Shown here one piece after another: positions 36,174-44,848 of a stretch of DNA of 64,000 bases. A program made the translations under genes and the position numbers. The DNA lies in contig CAZGJZ010000005.1 of NCBI GenBank assembly GCA_964525935.1, positions 62,001 to 126,000 of the forward strand, written 5' to 3'. This stretch comes from UBA2377 sp964525935 (lineage in GTDB: Bacteria > Verrucomicrobiota > Verrucomicrobiia > Opitutales > Opitutaceae). Numbering within the stretch: the stretch's first letter is position 1; every line of letters begins with the position of its first letter. The notes beneath the pieces were generated by a model. It was not told where the DNA came from and made no database searches. It saw only the letters and a program-made list of their open reading frames with translations.

Positions 36174-36311
36174 TCAGGTGACACCACTTCCAAGGGTGAA
36201 TTTCCAACCGTAGTTGACGGTGGAAATCGGTGCGCGGCGGTCGGAACGCATGAACGCGCAGAGCGATTCCGTCGTCGGACGGCCGATCTGGGGTGCATGG
36301 TTGACGTTCAT
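36174..36311 (-). CDS. Candidate 45-residue small protein
   Basis: Reads MNVNHAPQIGRPTTESLCAF and ends TLGSGVT. No known domain. Support is positional: a plausible promoter lies 33 bases upstream (36344-36373) and a strong intrinsic terminator lies 28 bases downstream. The unit could instead be a small RNA whose frame is accidental. Confidence 0.4.
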   Translation of the reverse strand: MNVNHAPQIGRPTTESLCAFMRSDRRAPISTVNYGWKFTLGSGVT

Positions 36312-36343
36312 CGGTGGGAAGGGGGATCGAGTGGGGACACCTA

Positions 36344-36373
36344 GTGATACGGCCCAAGGCCGGGGGAAATCAA
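36344..36373 (-). promoter_or_regulatory. Putative sigma-70 promoter for the small unit
   Basis: On the minus strand TTGATT (36373-36368) and TATCAC (36349-36344) are separated by 18 bases. Both differ from consensus by two bases. The predicted start is near 36337, giving a transcript of about 220 bases to the terminator. Confidence 0.35.
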
Positions 36374-36461
36374 GGCCCCGGACGGATTTTTTAAAAAAAC
36401 CAAGAACACCCGGATCCCAAAGCGGCGTTGGCGTTTGGCCGGAAACGGGATTGAGTGGGGT

Positions 36462-36695
36462 ATGATCACTGTCGCCGAATGCTCGAGTGTCGATGAGGCC
36501 CAACTGTTGAAATCGCTGCTCGAAGCCAATGGCATCGCCGCCGTCCTGCCCGACGAGTTCACCGCGCAGACCTTCGCGCCGCTCGTCCTGGGTCGCGGCA
36601 TCAAGGTGCAGGTAGTCGAAGCAGACGCCGAGACCGCACTGGCCCTGATCTCCGAGAGCGGCGGCCATGACGGCACCGCTCGCGAGGACGTTTAG
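36462..36695 (+). CDS. DUF2007-type small protein
   Basis: 77 residues from the ATG at 36462. The pattern MITVAECSSVDEAQLLKSLLEANGI, LPDEF and a C-terminal IKVQVVEADAETALALI fits DUF2007, annotated as a putative signal-transducing protein; from the sequence it is a small ferredoxin-like alpha/beta fold. A longer start at 36435 is possible. GTGGGGT lies just before the ATG. It stands alone, convergent with the DUF5703 gene. Confidence 0.75.
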   Translation: MITVAECSSVDEAQLLKSLLEANGIAAVLPDEFTAQTFAPLVLGRGIKVQVVEADAETALALISESGGHDGTAREDV

Positions 36696-36711
36696 CCTCC
36701 TAAACCGTCGG

Positions 36712-38961
36712 CTATGCCACGGTTACGTCCTGTCGCCGCGACTCGGGCGTGACGGCGAGCGACTCGATTTTTCCCGCGCGATAGACGCATTCGACCACGG
36801 TTTGCTGCGGGGCGTGGAGCTTGAAACTCACGTCCCACTCCTTCGGCCACGCGGGTAGCAGGCGGATTTTACCGCCGTCGGCCTGTAGCAGCATGCGCTG
36901 CAACGCCGTCATCGCCGCGCCGCCGTGGTCGAAGTCGGGCAACCAGTCGTAGTTGGGGCCGAAAAAGGCCGGAAAGCGGAAGTTCGGGTGGCTGGCGGCG
37001 AAACGTTTGGTGACGTCCTGCTTCGCCTCCTCGGCCAAACCGAGCAGCGCCGCCTGAATCCCGTCCTGCCGCCAGCAGGCGTTGCCCGGATGCAGCCGGC
37101 GGGCGTAAGTCTCGCGGCCAACTTCCAGCTCGGGTTTGCCCACGCCGTAGTGGCGGTAGGGAAACACGGCGTAGAGTTCCGGGTTTTCCGAGTTGGCGAG
37201 CACGTCGTATTGCTGCGCGGGGATCACATATTTCTTCTTGTTCCAAAACTCGACGCGCGTGGGCAGCGGCGGGAGGAGCTCGCGCAATTCCTTCCACGCC
37301 TGCGCATCCGCGGCGGGCAGGCCGGCGATCTCGAGCAAGGCGCGTGTCACCCAGTCGAGGCCGGCGATTTCCGGCACCGGGTTCACGGCTTCGTGCCAGG
37401 TCTCCAGCGATTGCGAAGGCTGGAGCGAGAGGCGGCCCGCGGCATCGCGCAGCGGATGATGCTCCCGGTAAAACGCCAGGATCGCGCGCGCCAGCGGCAG
37501 CAGGGTTTCGCGGAGAAATTTCTCGTCCGGTGCGGTGGTGTGATGGTCGAGCATCAGCGCGAGCAGCTCGATGCCGCCCTGCCAGTAGCGGCGGATGTAG
37601 GTATTGGCGACGTCGCCGGGTTTTTGCGGTGGCTGCTGCTTTTCACCCCGGGTCGCGGCGATGACATCGGCGCCCGAGACGGTTTTTCCGCTCCGGTCGT
37701 AACCGTAATTCTCGTTCAGAAAAGCGCCCCAGAAGGCCATCGTCTCAGGGAAAAACGCGCCCGCGTGGCCGTAGTAGCGCTGCGTGCGCGCCTCGGCCAA
37801 CGGCAGGGCGTCGCGATACAGGCGGAAAAACGGCTGCATGAGATCGCCGTCGCCGGCCATGAGCATCGGCCAGTAGAGCAGCCGCGTGTTTTGAAACCAG
37901 TAGCCGCCACCCCACATCCGATAGTCGGCATCGTAGGCCGCGGGCGTGGAATCGCCGCCGCCAACCAGCTCGCGCGTGCCATCGACATTGAAGATCGCGC
38001 CGTTGAACTTCGCGGGAAACCGTCCGCGCCCGGCGCACGCGAGCAGGAAGCGCTGCAAGTGGTATCCTTGCGTGACGCTCTCCGCTTCCGGCGAACCGGA
38101 AACCGCGATGTGACTGCGCGCCCAAAACGCCGCCCACCACGCCCGGTGCTGCGCGCGGGCCGATTCCAGTTCGGGCGCATCGCTCGCGGCCGCTTGGGCG
38201 TTGAGTTGCGCGAGCCAGTCCGCCGTGGACGGCGTCTGCGCCACCAGCGGATGGATGCTCACCGCGAAACGCTGTGCCGGCGCCACGGAACGCAGCGTCG
38301 TCGGGTTTTCGTTGCGCAGATTTTCCCCGCGCACGAGCGCGCCGGATGTCAGGTGCAAGAGCGGATCGCGGAGCGTCGGGATCAGCGACTCCAGATCCTG
38401 ATGCTTCAACGTATCGGCCCACACCGAGCGCTCGTTGCGATGCAGCCAGACGACCGCGCCGGGGTGATCCAACACGATATCGGGGGTAATCCGGGTGAGT
38501 TCGTTTTCGTCGCGTTTACCGATGGCGCAATGGTCCTCGACCTTCGGCAGCTCGCGCGCCGCGGTGCGCCACGATTCAAGCCGCACGTGCATTTCAAAGG
38601 CGCGATCCGCCTCGGCCTCGATGCGCACGACCGGCCGCTGCGCATCCACCCAAAGCCTGATCCGCAACTCCGCACCCGGCTGGCCGGCGCGCAGCTCAAT
38701 CTCCCCGCGCGCGGTGTGCAGCGTCTGGCGAAACGGCTGCCCCGCCGCAAATGGCCGGTCCGAAAAACTCAACCGCAGCCGCCCGAGTTTGAGCAGCCGG
38801 CCGTTTTCGTCCCACGCGTCGCCCTTGCCGACGTAGAGCAACAAATCGCCGTCGGCTTCGGCCCACACATTGAGGCCGATGTCACCGTTACCCAGCGGCA
38901 TGGAGCCGGCCGAATTTACGCTGGGCGAAGACCAAGAAACCTCGGGACAAACGGGGTGCAT
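36712..38961 (-). CDS. DUF5703 glycoside-hydrolase-like protein (GH95-like architecture)
   Basis: 749 residues. The N-terminal block SSPSVNSAGSMPLGNGDIGLNVW is the DUF5703 signature. A beta-sandwich-like region is followed by a helical barrel with WGGGYWFQNTRLLYWPML, TYIRRYWQGGIELLALMLDH and FGPNYDWLPDFDHGGAAMTAL, resembling the six-hairpin core of GH95/GH65-type enzymes. Likely a glycosidase or an inactive relative acting on plant or algal glycans. No signal peptide is evident from ATG 38961; the longer frame to 39009 adds a basic leader. The substrate is unknown. Confidence 0.75.
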   Translation of the reverse strand: MHPVCPEVSWSSPSVNSAGSMPLGNGDIGLNVWAEADGDLLLYVGKGDAWDENGRLLKLGRLRLSFSDRPFAAGQPFRQTLHTARGEIELRAGQPGAELRIRLWVDAQRPVVRIEAEADRAFEMHVRLESWRTAARELPKVEDHCAIGKRDENELTRITPDIVLDHPGAVVWLHRNERSVWADTLKHQDLESLIPTLRDPLLHLTSGALVRGENLRNENPTTLRSVAPAQRFAVSIHPLVAQTPSTADWLAQLNAQAAASDAPELESARAQHRAWWAAFWARSHIAVSGSPEAESVTQGYHLQRFLLACAGRGRFPAKFNGAIFNVDGTRELVGGGDSTPAAYDADYRMWGGGYWFQNTRLLYWPMLMAGDGDLMQPFFRLYRDALPLAEARTQRYYGHAGAFFPETMAFWGAFLNENYGYDRSGKTVSGADVIAATRGEKQQPPQKPGDVANTYIRRYWQGGIELLALMLDHHTTAPDEKFLRETLLPLARAILAFYREHHPLRDAAGRLSLQPSQSLETWHEAVNPVPEIAGLDWVTRALLEIAGLPAADAQAWKELRELLPPLPTRVEFWNKKKYVIPAQQYDVLANSENPELYAVFPYRHYGVGKPELEVGRETYARRLHPGNACWRQDGIQAALLGLAEEAKQDVTKRFAASHPNFRFPAFFGPNYDWLPDFDHGGAAMTALQRMLLQADGGKIRLLPAWPKEWDVSFKLHAPQQTVVECVYRAGKIESLAVTPESRRQDVTVA

Positions 38962-39070
38962 GCTTTTTGGGGTGGCGCGCAGTCTTCGCATCCACCCCCG
39001 CGGCGCCATCCCAATTTATGCGTGGCGGGCACTTGATTCGGCGCCGGCTGGTGCCGTTAATCCAAGAACC

Positions 39071-39613
39071 ATGCCGCGTCCCCCGGAAACCTTTGCCACC
39101 GCCCGGCTGGTCGCCCGTCCGCCGCGGCGCGAGGATGCCCCGGCGGTTTTCGCGGCCTATGCGAGCGATCCCGAGGTGACGCGCTACCTGAGTTTTCCCG
39201 TGCATACCCGCGTCGAGACCGTGGCGGTTTTTTTGCAGGCGCGGGCCGACGGCTGGGCTCGCGGCGACGATCATCATTACGGCTATATGTTGTGTCTGCA
39301 CGGGACCGACACGCCCATCGGCTCGATCGGCGTGGAACTGAAAAACCACGGCGCGATGTTTGGCTACGTGCTGGGGCGCACCCATTGGGGCCAGGGGTTG
39401 ATGACCGAGGCCCTGCGGTGGATGGTCGACTGGGCACTGGCGCAGCCGGAAATTTACCGCGCCTGGGCGTTTTGCGACACAGCCAATCCCGCCTCCGCCC
39501 GCGTCATGGAAAAAGCCGGCATGACCCGCGAGGGCGTGCTGCGGCGCTGGCATATCGCGCCCAATCTCAGCCCGGAGCCGCGGGACTGCATCGTCTGCGC
39601 CAAGGCCAAATGA
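39071..39613 (+). CDS. GNAT N-acetyltransferase (RimJ/RimL type)
   Basis: 180 residues. TARLVARPPRREDAPAVFAAY, then IGSIGVEL, YVLGRTHWGQGLMTEAL (acetyl-CoA pyrophosphate loop) and ANPASARVMEKAGMTREGVLR are the blocks of RimJ/RimL-like acetyltransferases, which acetylate protein N-termini or small amines. ATG 39071 was chosen because the longer frame overlaps the start of the divergent DUF5703 gene. Followed by an intrinsic terminator. Confidence 0.88.
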   Translation: MPRPPETFATARLVARPPRREDAPAVFAAYASDPEVTRYLSFPVHTRVETVAVFLQARADGWARGDDHHYGYMLCLHGTDTPIGSIGVELKNHGAMFGYVLGRTHWGQGLMTEALRWMVDWALAQPEIYRAWAFCDTANPASARVMEKAGMTREGVLRRWHIAPNLSPEPRDCIVCAKAK

Positions 39614-39661
39614 CCGGCGCCGGTTTTCGCCGGCCCCGGCTTTTCCGGGGATAAACGCGTC

Positions 39662-39696
39662 AAAGCCCGCCGCGGGTTGAACCAACGGCGGGCTTT
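39662..39696. terminator. Intrinsic terminator after the GNAT gene
   Basis: AAAGCCCGCCG (39662-39672) pairs with CGGCGGGCTTT (39686-39696), followed by a T at 39697. The stem carries A's on the left and T's on the right, so it can work on either strand. Confidence 0.75.
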
Positions 39697-39881
39697 TCAC
39701 ACACAACTTTTACTTACTGAACTACAATCCGCCGCGCCGAAGGTCTCACGCTTCGTCGTGGCTTGCGGCAGTCGGACTTTGCCGGATGGTTTTCGTTCCA
39801 CGAGTTGTGTCATAGATTTTCGCCGGCTCGAAAATCGTGCCCCGGCTTGCGCCGTGCGCCGGCGGACGACACATTTTCGCC

Positions 39882-40538
39882 ATGTCCTACGTCCTGCGCC
39901 TCCTGTTTTTTACCGGGCTCCTCGCGGCTGCCGGCTGCTCCTCCACGTATTACGGCGCCATGGAAAAAGTCGGCTACGCCAAGCGCGACATCCTCGTCTC
40001 CCGCGTGGAAAAGGCCCAGGCCGCGCAGCAGGAAGCGAAGGAACAGTTCACGGATGCGCTGCAGCAGTTCCTCGCCGTCACCCGCGTGGACGGCGGCGCC
40101 CTGAAGGAAAAATACGACACGCTGAATTCCGCCCTGAAACAGAGCGAAGCCCGCGCCAGCGCGGTGCATGAGCGCATCGCGGCCATCGATTCCGTCGCCG
40201 ACGCCCTGTTTGAGGAATGGGGCAACGAACTGGGCCTCTACAACAACGCCGATCTCCGCAGCCGCAGCCAGGAACAGTTGCGCGCCACCCGTGCGCGCTA
40301 TGCGACGCTGCTGACCGCCATGCGCCGGGCCGAGTCGCGGATGGAACCCATCCTCGTCACGTTCCGCGACCAGGTGCTGTTCCTAAAACACAATCTCAAC
40401 GCCCAGGCGCTGCGCTCGCTCGACGCCACCTCGCGCTCACTACAGGGCGACATCGCCCAACTCGTCGCCGAAATGGAAAAATCCATCCGCGAGGCCGATG
40501 CCTTTATCCGCGAATTGAAGACCGATCCGGCCAAGTGA
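39882..40538 (+). CDS. DUF2959 family lipoprotein, coiled-coil
   Basis: 218 residues from the ATG at 39882. A lipoprotein signal is visible (LLFFTGLLAAAGCSS, Cys at ~19). The mature part is almost wholly helical with heptad-like runs (VEKAQAAQQEAKEQFTDALQQF; AEMEKSIREADAFIREL). YYGAMEKVGYAKRDILVSRVEKAQ matches DUF2959, an uncharacterised Gram-negative family. A periplasmic or outer-membrane anchored structural protein is likely. The next gene (S9 peptidase) begins 62 bases later. Confidence 0.85.
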   Translation: MSYVLRLLFFTGLLAAAGCSSTYYGAMEKVGYAKRDILVSRVEKAQAAQQEAKEQFTDALQQFLAVTRVDGGALKEKYDTLNSALKQSEARASAVHERIAAIDSVADALFEEWGNELGLYNNADLRSRSQEQLRATRARYATLLTAMRRAESRMEPILVTFRDQVLFLKHNLNAQALRSLDATSRSLQGDIAQLVAEMEKSIREADAFIRELKTDPAK

Positions 40539-40600
40539 CCGCGGCGGCCCGCCCTTGCGTCTTGCCGTAACCGCCGCTCTTCGCCTTCGCTCGGAGTGAG

Positions 40601-43513
40601 ATGGTAAAAACCCTTGCTCGTCTTTGCGCCAGCGGCGCCACCCTCGCCTTCGTGCTCGGCGCCGTGACCGCAACCTTCGCGGCCGAGCCGGCTGCGCCCC
40701 GGTTGCTCACCTACGCGGATGCCGCGGCGTTCCGCGATATCCTCAACCCGGCGCTGTCGCGCGACGGCCGCTGGCTCGCCACCTTGGAAATGCCGCAGGA
40801 AGGCGACGGCGAAGTCCTCGTCCGCGCGCTCGATTCCGACCGCACCTGGCGCGTGCCCGCCGGCGCGACTCCGCCCCCGGCTTTTCCCCGCGCCAACTCG
40901 CTGACGGAAAGACCCCCGGCGCCTGCGCACCCCGGCTTCAGCTTCACCGGCGACAGCCGCTTCGCGGTCATCCACACCCAGCCCACCGCGGCCAAGCAAT
41001 CCGCCGCGCGCATCGATCCCACCCAGCCGAAACCCACGCGCGCCCTACGCCTGCTCGATCTCGCCACCGGCAAGACCGAATCGGTTAACCGGGTTAAATC
41101 CTATCAGTTGTCCAGCCGGACCGGCAGTGTTGTCGCCTGTCTCGTCGAACCCGCCCCCGACGCCAAAAAATCCGACCAAGCGGCCGCGCCGAAAGGCGAC
41201 ACGCTGATCGTGCGCGATCTGGCCTCCGGCCGTCGGCGCGAAATTGCCCGCGTCACGGATTACTCCCTTGCCCGCGACGGCCGCACCCTGGTGTTTGTGA
41301 CCACATCGACCGACGGCGCCGTCAGTGCCTTAAACGTGCTCGATCCAACGCAGGCCACCGCTGCCACCAGCCTCACCAAAGTGCGGGGCAAGTTGAGTCG
41401 GCTCACCTGGGATCGCACGCAAACCCAACTTGCCTGCCTCAGTGAGGAAAACTCCACCAGTGGTCCCGTGCGCCGCGTGCAGCACTGGAGGCGCGGCGAA
41501 AAAACCGTTCGCACCCTCGTCGACGTGGGCACGCCCGGCGTGCCCGCCGGCATGATCGTCAGCGACAAGGCCGCCCTCGCCTTCACGCCCGATGGCGGAA
41601 AATTGCTGCTGGGCGTAGCGCCGCTGCCGAAGAAATTCACGCCGCCCGCCGACCCTGAGGATCGCGTGAACGCCGATCTCTGGAGTGGCACCGACGATTT
41701 GATCCAGCCCCGTCAGGAAGTGCGGGCCAGTCTCGACCGCGACCACTCGTATCGCGCGGTGGTGGATCTCGCCACGCTCGCCTACACGCAGCTCGGCACC
41801 CTGGAAATGCCCGACGTCTTGCTTTCCAACGATGCCACCCGCGCCCTCGCCCTCGACTACCGGCCTTACTACCGGCTGCGCGACTACGATGGCACCTACG
41901 CCGATGTGTATCTGCTCGACCTCGCCACCGGCCAGCGCCGGCGCGTGCTCACGAAACTCCGCGGCGGCACCGGCGACGAGGGCGACGTCTCGCTGCAACT
42001 TTCACCCGACGGCCGCCGGGCTGCTTACTACGCTGAAAAGCAATGGCACGTCCTCGACCTGACTACCGGCGGGAGCCGCGTGCTCACGGCCGCGTTGCCC
42101 GTGCCGTTCTACGATGAGCTGCACGACGAACCCGAACCGAAACCCGCCTGCGGGTTTGGCGGTTGGGCCGCGGACAGTCAGTCGCTCCTGCTCTATGATC
42201 GCTACGATCTCTGGCTGGTTTTCCCGGACGACCGGCCCGCGCAAAACCTCACGCATGGCTACGGTCGCGCGCACCGGGTGATTTTGCGCCAGCAGGATTT
42301 TTCCGCGCGTGAAGAGGACGATCCGCCGCGCGGTGTCGATCTCGCCCGGCCGCTCGTGATGCGCGGCGAGGATGAGACGACGCGCGCCACCGGTTTCCTA
42401 CGCTTCGCCGGCGGCGGCGAGCCACAGCGGCTCCTCTGGCGCGATTGCGCGTATTTTTACGTCGGTCGCGCCCTCGCCGCCGACCGGCTGCTGTTCACCG
42501 CGGCGCGCTTCGATGAATTTCCCGACGTGTGGGTGACCGACGAAACCCTCGCCGCGCCCCGCCGCGTGACCGACGGCCAGGCCCAGCTCGCACCGTTCAA
42601 ATGGGGCCGCGCCGAGTTGATTTCCTATCGCAACTCCGCCGGCGTGCCGTTGCAGGCCAGTCTCTACCTACCCGCCGATTTCGATCCGGCGAAAAAATAC
42701 CCACTCCTCGTTTACACCTACGAACGGCTCTCGCAGATCGTCCACCGCTTCTTTCCGCCCACGCCCGGCTCCAACCTTTCGTTCCCAATCTACGCCAGCA
42801 ATGGCTACATCATCATGCTGGCGGACATCGCCTACACCACCGGCCGGCCGGGTCCGGATGCACTCGATTGCATCCACGCCGCGCTCGATGCCGTGGAGGC
42901 GCGCGGTTTCGTCGATGAAAAGGCCATCGGTTTCCAAGGCTCCTCGTGGGGCGGCTACACGGCCGCCTACCTGTTGACGCACAGCGACCGGTTCGCCGCG
43001 CTCGCGGGCGGCGCGATCGTCAGCAACATGACCAGCGCCTACGGCGGCATTCGCAATTACTCCGGGCAACCGCGGCTCTTCCAATACGAGCAATCGCAGA
43101 GCCGCATCGGCCGCCCGCTCGCCGACGCCCCGGAGCTTTACCTCGCAAACTCGCCGCTCTTCGCGGTGAAAAACGCCCGCGCGCCGTTCCTGATCCTGCA
43201 CAACGACCGCGATGGCGCCGTGTCGTTTGCGCAGGCCGTGGAGTTTTATCTCTCGCTGCGCCGCCACGACAAACCCGTCTGGCTCTTCAACTATCGCGAC
43301 GAAGGCCACGGCGTGGCGCGGCTCGCCAACCGCAAGGACTACAGCAGGCGCATGTGGCAGTTTTTCGACCACTACCTGCGCGGCGCGCCCGCACCCGACT
43401 GGCTCGAAAAGGGCATTCCCTACCTCGACCGCGACGTGGAAAAAGTGCGGTTCAACGCCGCGCCGTGCGCCGTTGTCGGGCGGGATCGCCGTAGCCCGCC
43501 CTCGACAAACTAA
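40601..43513 (+). CDS. S9 family prolyl oligopeptidase-like serine peptidase, secreted
   Basis: 970 residues, large for the family. The signal peptide ends near FAAEP (residue ~28). A beta-propeller-like region covers residues ~50-650. The alpha/beta-hydrolase domain has catalytic S782 in GSSWGG, D871 in HNDRDGAV and H903 in DEGHGV. It would cleave peptides in the periplasm or outside the cell. The large propeller probably gates entry of unfolded peptides only (family knowledge). Confidence 0.92.
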   Translation: MVKTLARLCASGATLAFVLGAVTATFAAEPAAPRLLTYADAAAFRDILNPALSRDGRWLATLEMPQEGDGEVLVRALDSDRTWRVPAGATPPPAFPRANSLTERPPAPAHPGFSFTGDSRFAVIHTQPTAAKQSAARIDPTQPKPTRALRLLDLATGKTESVNRVKSYQLSSRTGSVVACLVEPAPDAKKSDQAAAPKGDTLIVRDLASGRRREIARVTDYSLARDGRTLVFVTTSTDGAVSALNVLDPTQATAATSLTKVRGKLSRLTWDRTQTQLACLSEENSTSGPVRRVQHWRRGEKTVRTLVDVGTPGVPAGMIVSDKAALAFTPDGGKLLLGVAPLPKKFTPPADPEDRVNADLWSGTDDLIQPRQEVRASLDRDHSYRAVVDLATLAYTQLGTLEMPDVLLSNDATRALALDYRPYYRLRDYDGTYADVYLLDLATGQRRRVLTKLRGGTGDEGDVSLQLSPDGRRAAYYAEKQWHVLDLTTGGSRVLTAALPVPFYDELHDEPEPKPACGFGGWAADSQSLLLYDRYDLWLVFPDDRPAQNLTHGYGRAHRVILRQQDFSAREEDDPPRGVDLARPLVMRGEDETTRATGFLRFAGGGEPQRLLWRDCAYFYVGRALAADRLLFTAARFDEFPDVWVTDETLAAPRRVTDGQAQLAPFKWGRAELISYRNSAGVPLQASLYLPADFDPAKKYPLLVYTYERLSQIVHRFFPPTPGSNLSFPIYASNGYIIMLADIAYTTGRPGPDALDCIHAALDAVEARGFVDEKAIGFQGSSWGGYTAAYLLTHSDRFAALAGGAIVSNMTSAYGGIRNYSGQPRLFQYEQSQSRIGRPLADAPELYLANSPLFAVKNARAPFLILHNDRDGAVSFAQAVEFYLSLRRHDKPVWLFNYRDEGHGVARLANRKDYSRRMWQFFDHYLRGAPAPDWLEKGIPYLDRDVEKVRFNAAPCAVVGRDRRSPPSTN

Positions 43514-43523
43514 AGACCCTCGA

Positions 43524-43542
43524 CCGGGGTCAGCGACCCCGG
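43524..43542. repeat. Short palindrome with GGTCNNNGACC core (family C)
   Basis: CCGGGGTCAGCGACCCCGG lies 13 bases before the start codon of the MFS gene. It has the same GGTC-NNN-GACC core as the elements at 47110, 47169 and 51510 but different outer pairs. Confidence 0.65.
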
Positions 43543-43555
43543 CTACAACCTGACC

Positions 43556-44848
43556 ATGGATGCTCCGCCCGCGAAATCGTCCCACCCCTGGCGCTGGGTC
43601 CCCTCGCTCTACTTCTGCCAAGCTGTGCCCTACGTCGTCGTCGTGACCCTGTCCGTCACGATGTATAAACGGCTCGGCGTATCCAACGCCGACATCGCGT
43701 TCTACACGAGCTGGCTTTATCTCCCGTGGGTCATCAAGCCACTGTGGGCTCCTTTCGTGGAGCGCTTCCGCACGAAGCGCTGGTGGATCGTAACGCTCCA
43801 GTTTTTCATCGGCGCCGGACTGGCCGCCCTCGCCTTCGCGGTGCCGGGCCCGGATTTCTTCCGCTGGACCCTCGTGGTTTTCTGGCTGCTGGCCTTTAGC
43901 GGGGCCACGCACGACATCGCATCCGACGGTTTTTATCTGCTCGCCCTGCCGCCGCACCAACAAGCGGCCTTCGTGGGCATCCGCAGCACGTTTTTCCGCC
44001 TCGCCAACATCTCCGGCCAAGGCGGACTGGTCTGGCTGGCCGGCCAACTGGAAACATCCACGGGAAACATCCCCTTGGCTTGGGCGCTGGTCTTCGCGCT
44101 GCCGGCGATTTTTTTCATCCTTTTTGCGCTGTATCACCAAGTGTGGCTGCCACGCCCGGCGGACGATGGTCCCGCCCGGGCGGCCAACGCCACTGGCGCG
44201 GGCACCGACTGGTTGGCGGCGTTCGCCACGTTTTTTCGCAAGCCCGGCATTATCGCCGCGCTCACCTATATTTTGCTCTACCGGCTCGGCGAGGCACAGT
44301 TGGTGAAGCTCATCTCCCCTTTTTTACTGGATACCCGCGCCACCGGCGGATTGGAGCTGAGCACGAAAGAGGTCGGCATCATCTATGGCATGGCGGGGCT
44401 GATCGCACTTACGCTGGGCGGGCTGCTCGGCGGCTGGCTGGTCTCCCGGTATGGTTTGAAAAAAATGCTCTGGCTGATGCTCGTCTGCATCCACGCGCCC
44501 AACCTCGCCTATGTGTGGCTCGCCTACGCACAACCGTCGGACCTTTGGCTGATTGGCGCCGCGGTATCGGTCGAGCAATTCGGCTACGGCTTTGGTTTCA
44601 CAGCGTTTGTCGTTTATATGATGATGATTGCCGACGGGCCGCTGCGCACGGCGCACTATGCGATCTGCACCGGCTTTATGGCCCTGGGCATGATGGTGCC
44701 CGGCATGTTGTCCGGCGATATTCAAACCTGGCTCGGCTACCCCGGGTTTTTTATCTGGGTGTGCATCGCCACGCTGCCGTCCATCGCCGCGACCGCCTGG
44801 ATCAGGTCGCAAATTGACCCGGCGTTTGGCAAAAAATCCACCGCTTGA
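43556..44848 (+). CDS. AmpG-like MFS transporter
   Basis: 430 residues with about 12 hydrophobic segments. VPSLYFCQAVPYVVVVTL, YLPWVIKPLWAPFVERF, a GATHDIASDGFYL motif and FVGIRSTFFRLANISGQGGLVW match the AmpG/SLC33-like branch of the MFS. AmpG imports anhydromuropeptides for peptidoglycan recycling; other branch members move sugars or acyl-CoA. It is convergent with an amidase_2 lipoprotein gene (1 base apart), which fits a peptidoglycan role, but this is inference. Confidence 0.8.
   Translation: MDAPPAKSSHPWRWVPSLYFCQAVPYVVVVTLSVTMYKRLGVSNADIAFYTSWLYLPWVIKPLWAPFVERFRTKRWWIVTLQFFIGAGLAALAFAVPGPDFFRWTLVVFWLLAFSGATHDIASDGFYLLALPPHQQAAFVGIRSTFFRLANISGQGGLVWLAGQLETSTGNIPLAWALVFALPAIFFILFALYHQVWLPRPADDGPARAANATGAGTDWLAAFATFFRKPGIIAALTYILLYRLGEAQLVKLISPFLLDTRATGGLELSTKEVGIIYGMAGLIALTLGGLLGGWLVSRYGLKKMLWLMLVCIHAPNLAYVWLAYAQPSDLWLIGAAVSVEQFGYGFGFTAFVVYMMMIADGPLRTAHYAICTGFMALGMMVPGMLSGDIQTWLGYPGFFIWVCIATLPSIAATAWIRSQIDPAFGKKSTA

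Larger units (their letters stand above)
36068..36461. other. Intergenic region with a candidate small transcription unit
   Basis: Between the divergent sigma-factor and DUF2007 genes. It contains a minus-strand terminator hairpin, a 45-codon minus-strand frame and a plausible minus-strand promoter (each listed separately). Apart from these, only short AT-rich runs (e.g. around 36389-36399) are seen. Confidence 0.5.
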
